A stretch of 21,504 bases of DNA from a virus: IMG/VR virus record IMGVR_UViG_3300031977_000291, positions 1 to 21,504 of that record; one strand, written 5' to 3'. This document shows, piece by piece, positions 16,544 through 21,504 of the stretch. The notes beneath the pieces are model-generated. The model was not told the DNA's origin. It ran no database searches and saw only the letters and a program-made list of their open reading frames with translations. Position 1 is the first letter of the stretch; every line of letters starts with the position of its first letter. Made by a program: the position numbers and the translations under genes.

Positions 16544-16745
16544 CTGTCTCTTCCAAAGATTTAACAAGAGTGCCCTTGAACATAGTAAGTGCAGCTTGTG
16601 CCTGTGCAACTCTCATGTTTAAGCTGCGTATGTTGTTTGTTACTTCTTGTATTTGCACAAGTAAGTACCTCTGGGTATTATCCAAGTCACTTAGTAGATA
16701 TTCTTTGTCGTTGATAGTTACTACAGATTCTTCTTTATCTGTCAT
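16518..16745 (-). CDS. DUF6447-like small coiled-coil protein
   Basis: 75 residues from the ATG at 16745, with AGGAG at 16756-16760 and GAAGAAG nearer. The frame is open to 16835, but that part duplicates sequence of the upstream gene in another frame. VTINDKEYLLSDL (9-21) followed by a long helix (NTQRYLLVQIQEVTNNIRSL, then RVAQAQAALTMFKGTLVKSL) matches the DUF6447 layout of a short beta hairpin with an I.DKEY..DL signature plus one long helix. The C-terminus is acidic. No function is known for the family. It lies between a GIY-YIG protein and a PD-(D/E)XK protein and overlaps both, so it may regulate or bridge them (inference). Confidence 0.7.
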   Translation of the reverse strand: MTDKEESVVTINDKEYLLSDLDNTQRYLLVQIQEVTNNIRSLNMRVAQAQAALTMFKGTLVKSLEETDDTSEDNA

Positions 16746-17220
16746 CTTCTTCGCTCTCCTGTAAAAATAAAAGCACTGCGTCTGCTTCTGGAATTTTAAA
16801 CCACTCACCCTTACGGGCTTCTGCATTATCTTCAAAAATTCTGTGCATTACAAGTTCTTTTTCATGTTTGTTGTCTGTGTGTATTTGGGCAAGTATAGTG
16901 TAGTCCCTATGAGGGGAGGATGTTTGATACGTATTTAATCTGTCGTCTGCAAAACTAGCCTTACCAATTTTAACCCAGCCTTCCCACGCAGGATTGACTA
17001 TAGCGTACACATCTCCTTCAAGCGTTTTATCTATCTTTTCATGTGACCACGCATGACTAAGGGATTTGTAGTTTCCGGGTTTGTGTAGGGGATGTTTTTT
17101 TGATATTTCTTTACCATTAACGTACATCCTGTTTGCATCTCTTTTACGAACAGAATCAGGGTTATCCTTGTAATACATAGGATTTCCTGTGTATGGATTA
17201 GGAGCGAATCTTTTGTTCAT
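16735..17220 (-). CDS. T5orf172-type GIY-YIG domain protein
   Basis: 161 residues. The C-terminal half carries a T5orf172/MUG113-type GIY-YIG domain: VYAIVN (71-76), GWVKIGKA (81-88), conserved R94 in DDRLNTYQTSSP, a helix HEKELVMHRIFE (119-130) and the acidic KGEWFKI (137-143). The N-terminal 70 residues (NPYTGNPMYYKDNPDSVRKR and MYVNGKEISKKHPLHKPG) are a basic, probably DNA-contacting extension. The domain is a nuclease fold, with E139 the candidate metal-binding glutamate. The start at 17220 overlaps the small gene upstream by 23 bases. An alternative ATG at 17178 has a better-spaced AGGA upstream, but would drop NPYTGN, which looks part of the conserved block. The substrate is unknown. 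Confidence 0.78.
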   Translation of the reverse strand: MNKRFAPNPYTGNPMYYKDNPDSVRKRDANRMYVNGKEISKKHPLHKPGNYKSLSHAWSHEKIDKTLEGDVYAIVNPAWEGWVKIGKASFADDRLNTYQTSSPHRDYTILAQIHTDNKHEKELVMHRIFEDNAEARKGEWFKIPEADAVLLFLQESEEDDR

Positions 17221-17335
17221 CCTTTTCTTTCACTTTCTGCCACTCATCCCACTGTTCCGACTTGCGTGGAGGATTGTAGATAATATAATCTACTCCCCGC
17301 TTCCACACAAGTAGTTTATTTTGTTTAGGCTGCAT
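17198..17335 (-). CDS. Small 45-aa protein between the reductase and the GIY-YIG gene
   Basis: 45 residues starting MQPKQNKLLVWKRGVDYIIY and ending in a charged, Trp-containing helix (SEQWDEWQKVKEKDEQ). The ATG lies inside the reductase C-terminal codons (11-base overlap) and the TAA inside the GIY-YIG gene (23-base overlap), so the gene exactly bridges an otherwise empty interval in a block with no other gaps. The sequence is protein-like with a balanced composition and three Trp. No family is recognised and no strong Shine-Dalgarno is visible, so translation probably depends on coupling to the reductase. Confidence 0.62.
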   Translation of the reverse strand: MQPKQNKLLVWKRGVDYIIYNPPRKSEQWDEWQKVKEKDEQKIRS

Positions 17336-19322
17336 TGAGGTCTACCACTTCACACACCCCAGCAGTACACGCTAACTCCCGCGAACCTGTTGTATTGTCC
17401 TCACGTTCAAAGTCCGTAAGCCGTGACCAGTCAAGATTGACGTATGTCATACGATCTTTCCACTCAAGATATTCATCCGGTTCTATGTCTTGGTATGGTG
17501 CCTGTTGGTATGTGTGATCACTAAACGGAAGAAATGACACACCAGATGCCACGTCAAAGTTCTCGTACACCCACGCACCAACTTCCATCCACTCATCTTC
17601 TTTGACAGTAACAGTGATAGACGGTTTGTGTTCACACCAGTGCAGTGCGTATGTTTTCCACAACTCTAGCTGGTTGACAGCACTCATGTCTGTACGTGTC
17701 ACTGCCCCCTGTGGTGACTGCATAGGAAAAGAAAACACGATAACGGAATCAGGCTTAGTTACGTCACGTTCTGCAGGTACACCAGAGTCTATAAGGAACT
17801 GGGTAAGCGGGTCTTTGGAGTCTCCGCGCACCGTACGCACGTAGTGTTTATTGTGACGAGCGTGTATACCACTAGCAGCGTCAACAAGCTGTGAGACGGT
17901 CCCAGATGGCTTTACGCAAGTAATAGCAGCGGACTGTGGTATGCCCAAAGTCTTGGCGTACACTTCGTTTGTTTCGACTGCAGTGTCACGCATCTCTTCT
18001 AACCACCGCTTACTGTCCACATTCTTTGACAAAACAGAGTGATCCATAATACCGGTAAGTGAAACACCAAGCAGACGTTCTTCTTCTGTGTTGTCCTTCC
18101 ACACTTTGCGAAGGTATTTAAAATCAGTCAGGGTAGACTGTATAGTCCCCAAGATGGTTGCCAAACGAACTTTGCGCTTGAGGGTTTGCAGGGTATCGTG
18201 TTCCCGAACCACCACCTCTGACAAGTTACAGAACTGATACGGGCGCAGTATAATTTCACTGCAGGGGTTTGTACCAAAATCAATATAGCTTGACTTATCT
18301 CTGTGTGGGTGCATGGTATAATGTGAATCTGAATCATCAAGTAATGGTTTGTCGTGCAGTTTTCTACGACCATTTTTTGCAGCTTGTTTAATAGCCGCTT
18401 CACGATTAAAGATGCCACGCTCCCCAGACTTGCTATCGTAAAGGGACAACCACTCACGCATAAACGTACCCATTTCTGGTTTGGTTTTGTACGCTACAGA
18501 GTTGTTGGCTAGGGCACGTTGCCCCTCGTGTTCCCACCACTGACCGGACTTAGCGTGTGCCATTTGGTCGTCGTTTAAATTAGACAGACTGATGAGTGCG
18601 CTGCGGCGTACACCCCCAACGACCACTACTTCTCCTACTTTACACATAAGATCGTGACACTCTATTGGATACAGCTTACGTCCTTTTGCCTTTTTAAATG
18701 TGTCGATAGTGAAGTTGAACAGATCGACAAGAGGCTGCGGCCCAGAGGCACGTCCACCCATAACCTTTAGTCGTGCCCCTGCAGGACGGATGCCGTCTAC
18801 GTTATACTGTGGTATTTGCCCAGCGTACAACAGCGCAATCAATTCTCTGTAAGCCTTCGCCCATCCCGGCTTGCTGTCAGCTACGTTTATTTCTGTGTTA
18901 GACTTACTAAAGTTGTCTGATACAACAGGCAGCTTCTCTACGTTTTCACGCTCAACAGAAAAGCCCACACCCGTGCCGCACATAAGAATGTACATGCACT
19001 CGTCAAACGAACGAGGACTGTCTACTGGTATGTAACTGCAGTTGTACCCACAGATGTTGTCTCGCGCTAAAGCGGGTCCAGCGGTCATCATAGCCCGCAT
19101 GGATGGCATAATTTCCAAGTTCAACACAGCTTCGCGCAAGTCTTCTGTGTCTTCATCAGACAAGTCGTAGTCAAACTTGTCTTTGAGGTGAGACACCATG
19201 TAACTAATGTATCGGTCTACAGTTTCATCGTAGTTCTCACGACGACCTTCGTCTTCGATCCAACGGGCGTAACGTGACTTGTGTATGAATTCTTGGTAGG
19301 GAGTGGGCAGTAAATTATTCAT
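17325..19322 (-). CDS. nrdJ: Adenosylcobalamin-dependent class II ribonucleoside-triphosphate reductase
   Basis: 665 residues from the ATG at 19322, chosen because AAGGA at 19330-19334 stands seven bases upstream; an in-frame ATG at 19358 would add 12 residues. It reduces ribonucleoside triphosphates to dNTPs with a cobalamin-generated thiyl radical. The monomeric (Lactobacillus leichmannii RTPR-like) type is visible. CGYNCSYIPV holds C95, one of the exchange cysteines. CGTGVGFSVE (115-124) is a conserved loop. NPCSEIIL holds the thiyl-radical C354 and E356. FCNLSEVV holds C365, the second exchange cysteine. CTAGVC near the end (C652, C657) is the C-terminal relay pair. No intein or truncation is seen, and length is slightly below the roughly 740 residues of the Lactobacillus enzyme. 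The gene sits in the nucleotide-metabolism block. Confidence 0.95.
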   Translation of the reverse strand: MNNLLPTPYQEFIHKSRYARWIEDEGRRENYDETVDRYISYMVSHLKDKFDYDLSDEDTEDLREAVLNLEIMPSMRAMMTAGPALARDNICGYNCSYIPVDSPRSFDECMYILMCGTGVGFSVERENVEKLPVVSDNFSKSNTEINVADSKPGWAKAYRELIALLYAGQIPQYNVDGIRPAGARLKVMGGRASGPQPLVDLFNFTIDTFKKAKGRKLYPIECHDLMCKVGEVVVVGGVRRSALISLSNLNDDQMAHAKSGQWWEHEGQRALANNSVAYKTKPEMGTFMREWLSLYDSKSGERGIFNREAAIKQAAKNGRRKLHDKPLLDDSDSHYTMHPHRDKSSYIDFGTNPCSEIILRPYQFCNLSEVVVREHDTLQTLKRKVRLATILGTIQSTLTDFKYLRKVWKDNTEEERLLGVSLTGIMDHSVLSKNVDSKRWLEEMRDTAVETNEVYAKTLGIPQSAAITCVKPSGTVSQLVDAASGIHARHNKHYVRTVRGDSKDPLTQFLIDSGVPAERDVTKPDSVIVFSFPMQSPQGAVTRTDMSAVNQLELWKTYALHWCEHKPSITVTVKEDEWMEVGAWVYENFDVASGVSFLPFSDHTYQQAPYQDIEPDEYLEWKDRMTYVNLDWSRLTDFEREDNTTGSRELACTAGVCEVVDLNAA

Positions 19323-19473
19323 TGTCTGTTCCTTCTTTTTGATTTGGATAATATACATAGACTACAGAATTACAGTGTGGGCAGTGCAGGTTAGTAACCA
19401 TAACGTAGTCCTCTTCTTCTAGATCGTGATCACCGCCCCATATCAATTCGTGATTGCAGTGCCAACAATTCAT
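19315..19473 (-). CDS. 52-aa zinc-ribbon protein overlapping the reductase start
   Basis: 52 residues. MNCWHCNHELIWGGDHD gives C3-x2-C6; an acidic linker (LEEEDYVMV) leads to LHCPHCNSVVYVYYP with C31-x2-C34. Two CxxC knuckles about 25 residues apart is a classic zinc ribbon, and small phage proteins of this layout are common. The ATG overlaps the stop of the DUF3310 gene (ATGA) and the TAA lies eight bases into the reductase gene, so it is coupled on both sides. Role unknown: DNA/RNA binding, a regulatory adaptor, or less likely a thiol donor for the reductase (inference from adjacency). No other gene explains this interval. Confidence 0.8.
   Translation of the reverse strand: MNCWHCNHELIWGGDHDLEEEDYVMVTNLHCPHCNSVVYVYYPNQKEGTDNE
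19330..19334 (-). promoter_or_regulatory. Ribosome binding site deciding the reductase start
   Basis: AAGGA on the minus strand, seven bases before the ATG at 19322 and inside the coding sequence of the zinc-ribbon gene. The alternative in-frame ATG at 19358 has no comparable site and would lie well inside the same small gene. Confidence 0.7.
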
Positions 19474-19715
19474 GTTTTTGTTTCAATCAATCTGTCGAGG
19501 TAAAACTGCGCTTTTTTGAGGTCTTCAAGCCCGTTTTTGTATCTGTATCTCCAGAGATACTTGAGGATGTTTCCTTGCAGGTAGTGTTCAAAACCGTCGC
19601 CTGTCGCCGCCGCGATTGCATCAAGGCATTCGATACCTGCTTGATTGTAGTGTAGCGGGTGATTGACGTTATCATTGGCTTGCCCTGCTTTCTTCATGTA
19701 TTCCTCATGTCTCAC
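19470..19715 (-). CDS. DUF3310 family phage protein
   Basis: 81 residues from GTG 19715. VNHPLHYNQAGIECLDAI (17-34) and GNILKYLWRYRYKNGLEDLKKA-type helices (48-69, ending LDRLI) are the full DUF3310 signature. The family is abundant in phages, sometimes called nucleotide-kinase-like, and its biochemical role is unproven. The GTG overlaps the MazG stop (GTGA) and has GGAG seven bases upstream. An in-frame ATG at 19697 with GAGG upstream is an equally good start and would remove six residues without touching the domain. It lies between MazG and the zinc-ribbon/reductase pair, consistent with a nucleotide-pool role. Confidence 0.88.
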   Translation of the reverse strand: MRHEEYMKKAGQANDNVNHPLHYNQAGIECLDAIAAATGDGFEHYLQGNILKYLWRYRYKNGLEDLKKAQFYLDRLIETKT

Positions 19716-20047
19716 CGGTCATCTCCGTCACCGCGTATCGTACCCATAACTTTACGGGATTGTAACTTGTATACGTTCATCTCTGCAATTTGCTGTAACG
19801 AGTATCCTAAGTCATCCGCAAGAACGGCGCAATACCAAAGTACGTCACCCAATTCTTTTGCAATTTGATTGTAATACTCCGCATCATTACGTCCGTCACG
19901 GATGGTCTTCTTCACCTTGTCAGCAACTTCACCGGCCTCTCCCGCTAGACCCAGCGCAGGGTACACAATCTTAGCGTTCTCAGGATATATGGCGGTTTCT
20001 TTTGCTTGCCGCTGATAGTTGTTCAAGTTCCAGTTGTTCTTAATCAT
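19712..20047 (-). CDS. mazG: MazG-like nucleotide pyrophosphohydrolase
   Basis: 111 residues, single all-alpha MazG domain. The metal-binding pairs are E37-A-G-E40 in LAGEAGEVADKVKK and E65-L-G-D68 in KELGDVLWY, in the EExxE...ExxD-type arrangement, followed by LGYSLQQIAEMNVYKLQSR, the typical closing helix. Proteins of this family hydrolyse nucleoside triphosphates to monophosphates and pyrophosphate; in phages, roles in nucleotide recycling and ppGpp modulation have been proposed. It is about half the length of E. coli MazG, i.e. one domain, usual for phage versions. The ATG overlaps the upstream stop by four bases and the stop overlaps the DUF3310 GTG by four. Confidence 0.92.
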   Translation of the reverse strand: MIKNNWNLNNYQRQAKETAIYPENAKIVYPALGLAGEAGEVADKVKKTIRDGRNDAEYYNQIAKELGDVLWYCAVLADDLGYSLQQIAEMNVYKLQSRKVMGTIRGDGDDR

Positions 20048-20376
20048 TGCACCTTACCAAAGTCTATCTTGACTATGTTGGTTCCTTCTTCATGCTTTAC
20101 TGTGGGGCCGTCATCATCTTTAGTCAGACTTTCCTTGACATGATCAAACGCCAGCCGTGCCATACCTGCTTGCATTACTCGCTCAAAGTCAGACTCAAGC
20201 AACTCCATGACGCCGTTGATTACAACCGTACCAGCCTCGTAAAACTCTTCGTCTTCTTCGGCAGTGGTATCGTACGCAGAGATGGAAAAGCTTTCTTCAT
20301 CCACCTTACGCAAGATAACATACCATCTATCGGGCAGCAGACTCGCCCGTTCAAAGTCACGCTCATCAATCGCCAT
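20044..20376 (-). CDS. Unknown acidic 110-aa protein
   Basis: 110 residues, strongly acidic (AEEDEEFYEAG near 39-49), with a predicted strand pair WYVILRKVDEESFSISAYD (18-36), a helix ELLESDFERVMQAGMARLAFDHV (about 58-80) and a C-terminal strand NIVKIDFGKV. No family is recognised. It begins 11 bases inside the end of endonuclease I and ends in a four-base ATGA overlap with MazG, so it is translated as part of that cluster. Helix charge pattern and size would fit a small regulatory or DNA-mimic type protein, but nothing in the sequence proves it. Confidence 0.72.
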   Translation of the reverse strand: MAIDERDFERASLLPDRWYVILRKVDEESFSISAYDTTAEEDEEFYEAGTVVINGVMELLESDFERVMQAGMARLAFDHVKESLTKDDDGPTVKHEEGTNIVKIDFGKVQ

Positions 20377-20755
20377 TCTTCAACCACTCCTCTGGTATGC
20401 TACCTTCAGCCCATCTGAAATTGTAGCGTTCAGCCCACCTAGCATACGTGGTCTTGCTGCCTCTGTAAATCTTGTTTTGTGCGTTTTGGAAAACAAACCG
20501 TATGTCTAGATCAGGATGCTGTTCTTTGATTAGCTGCATCTTTACTCTGTCTGTTTTGTCAAGGTAGCCTTTTGCTTCGACAAAAATATCCTGATCTACA
20601 AGGTAGAAGTCAGGAGTGTATGTGCGTGGCTTTGGTATGTACGTTAGCTTGACGTTTTCGTATTCGTAGGGCACTGCCTTGTTACCCAATGAACGGGCAA
20701 TGCCCAATTCAAAGTTAGAACGAAAGCCCGCCTTACTAGCAGAACTTCGTTTCAT
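20366..20755 (-). CDS. T7-type endonuclease I (Holliday-junction resolvase)
   Basis: 129 residues from the ATG at 20755, which overlaps the preceding stop as ATGA; a longer open frame to 20863 adds a basic tail with no start context. It aligns along its length with T7 gene 3 endonuclease: FRSNFELGIARSL (E16), VPYEYE, YTPDFYL (D49), FVEAKGYL (E60, K62), then DR.K..LI.EQHPDLDIRFVF, KIYRGSKTTYA, and a final IPEEW. E16/D49/E60/K62 correspond to the known T7 catalytic residues E20/D55/E65/K67. It cleaves branched DNA, resolving recombination and packaging intermediates and helping degrade host DNA. The length is slightly below the 149 residues of T7. It overlaps the downstream acidic gene by 11 bases. 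Confidence 0.95.
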   Translation of the reverse strand: MKRSSASKAGFRSNFELGIARSLGNKAVPYEYENVKLTYIPKPRTYTPDFYLVDQDIFVEAKGYLDKTDRVKMQLIKEQHPDLDIRFVFQNAQNKIYRGSKTTYARWAERYNFRWAEGSIPEEWLKNGD

Positions 20756-21132
20756 ATTTGCATTCCTACTGACCCCATTCTTTTTATCACGTACCCTGCC
20801 ACTTTTGGGGAAAGTTTTTCTATTGTGGTAAGTTCGTTTGTCAGATGATTCAGTGGAACGCATACAATAACTCCGGATTGAGACAATCTTCCTATCTTTT
20901 GTAGTTCAGATTCAACGGTAGTTATATCACGCTTCTCTGTGTTGGAAGATAGGTCACCCATGTTGGAGTAATTATCCCGCAACGTCAGCGGAAGCCCTCG
21001 TTCGTTTTGTCGTAGGTATACTATTTTACGCTCACCACCACCGCCCCTGTGGGCTTCAACGTATATGTGATGGAGTCCTTTGTTCATCTCCATCAACTCA
21101 ACTTCGTAGTCACGCACAAACAAGTACGGCAT
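20752..21132 (-). CDS. Unknown protein between exonuclease and endonuclease I
   Basis: 126 residues. AAAGGAA upstream, in the end of the exonuclease gene, gives good spacing to the ATG at 21132; only one base separates the two genes. The N-terminal half is beta-rich with a glycine run (MPYLFVRDYEVELMEMNKG, then EAHRGGGGERKIVYLRQ), and the second half is helical (TVESELQKIGRLSQSGVIVC, LTTIEKLSPKVAGYVIKRMG). No family is recognised. Its conserved-looking position between two nucleases points to a role in DNA processing or recombination, as inference only. Confidence 0.7.
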   Translation of the reverse strand: MPYLFVRDYEVELMEMNKGLHHIYVEAHRGGGGERKIVYLRQNERGLPLTLRDNYSNMGDLSSNTEKRDITTVESELQKIGRLSQSGVIVCVPLNHLTNELTTIEKLSPKVAGYVIKRMGSVGMQI

Positions 21133-21133
21133 A

Positions 21134-21504
21134 TCACAGTTCCTTTGTTTTGAGGCGTGTGTACCAGACTTGTGGTGGCGACTTGGCTTGAGATGTTACA
21201 CGGGCGTGTAGTTGTGCGTTTGGCCAGCAGTGCTGCCGGTATCCACACAGGTTGCACTCTTTTGCTAACACCTTGTTTCCAGTACGCAAAGTCTCACCCT
21301 TGCGTCTGTATGTTTCAAACTCATCGGAGTATGGCCGGAATGGTTCCACCTTTGGGTCTGTCAAAAACTTGACACGCTCTTCTGCGTCAGCCAAATATTT
21401 GGCACGGTCCTCATCTTGCCAGTCAGGAGCCTCAACCACGGCTACCTCACCACTAGACTTGTTGACTACAATCCACCCACCAAACGGCATACCAGTGGCG
21501 GCAG
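21134..21504 (-). CDS. Cas4/RecB-like Fe-S exonuclease, C-terminal part (5' end outside window)
   Basis: The frame is open to the right edge and the first in-window ATG (21490) sits inside continuous coding sequence, so the true start and the catalytic PD-(D/E)XK core lie beyond the window. About 123 residues are seen. A strand GWIVVNKSSGEVAVVE (5-20 from the ATG) is followed by helices (DRAKYLADAEERVKFL) and CNLCGYRQHCW, with C79-x2-C82-x5-C88. This Cys triplet near the C-terminus is the pattern of iron-sulphur PD-(D/E)XK exonucleases of the Cas4/AddB type, in which a fourth Cys lies near the N-terminus. Likely role: end-processing or host-DNA degradation. Class rests on the Cys motif and context only. 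Confidence 0.65.
   Translation of the reverse strand, partial: AATGMPFGGWIVVNKSSGEVAVVEAPDWQDEDRAKYLADAEERVKFLTDPKVEPFRPYSDEFETYRRKGETLRTGNKVLAKECNLCGYRQHCWPNAQLHARVTSQAKSPPQVWYTRLKTKEL

Noticed and set aside
19323-19358. Earlier reductase start at the ATG at 19358
   Set aside because: No ribosome site there and the added residues (MYIIQIKKKEQT) do not look like family sequence; 19322 has AAGGA at good spacing.
20047-20418. 123-residue plus-strand frame opposite MazG and endonuclease I genes
   Set aside because: It spans the antisense of three well-supported overlapping genes and has no family motif.
1-21504. tRNA, rRNA, integrase, attachment site or insertion sequence
   Set aside because: None was seen on reading both strands; gaps between genes are too short for most of them. 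Cloverleaf detection by eye is limited, so a tRNA hidden inside a gene cannot be fully excluded.

Overview
The window is a piece of a tailed double-stranded DNA bacteriophage genome, most likely an obligately lytic marine phage. The signs are near-total coding density, two large co-directional gene blocks, a repeat-rich tail fibre, very large virion proteins, and a block of phage nucleotide-metabolism and nuclease genes. No integrase, repressor, attachment site, rRNA, tRNA or CRISPR array was seen. The gene set resembles marine phages of Alphaproteobacteria (pelagiphage or HMO-2011-like podoviruses), but that placement is from memory of gene content and is only an inference.

Left block, + strand, 1-15868: virion and late genes. 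It opens inside a long tail fibre (N-terminus beyond the window) made of beta-structured repeats, a 23-triplet collagen-like stalk and a C-terminal tip. Then come an unknown protein, a probable tail-assembly chaperone, a 2-oxoglutarate/Fe(II) dioxygenase and a small XhlA/holin-like membrane protein. These are followed by a hendecad-repeat structural protein, two medium unknowns, a 1149-residue and a 1533-residue protein (candidate internal/ejection proteins) separated by a 131-residue protein, and a methionine-rich basic protein. Spacers are at most 15 bases.

Right block, - strand, 21504 down to 15865: early/middle genes for DNA breakdown and dNTP supply. In transcription order they are: a 5'-cut Cas4/RecB-like exonuclease, an unknown, a T7-type endonuclease I, an unknown acidic protein, a MazG-like pyrophosphohydrolase, a DUF3310 protein, a 52-residue zinc-ribbon protein, an adenosylcobalamin-dependent class II ribonucleotide reductase, a 45-residue protein, a GIY-YIG/T5orf172 protein, a DUF6447-like coil protein, a PD-(D/E)XK-like nuclease and a 71-residue unknown. 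The two smallest genes fill the only apparent gaps. With them included the block is an unbroken chain of overlapping genes with one non-coding base. A plausible reading is that nucleases release host nucleotides, MazG and the reductase reshape the pool, and endonuclease I resolves branched phage DNA.

The blocks converge at 15865-15868, where the two stop codons overlap and there is no room for a terminator. The most interesting points are a dioxygenase close to a collagen-like fibre, the hendecad-repeat virion protein, the two hidden small genes, and the GIY-YIG / coil / PD-(D/E)XK cluster. There is no stretch above 300 bases without a gene.
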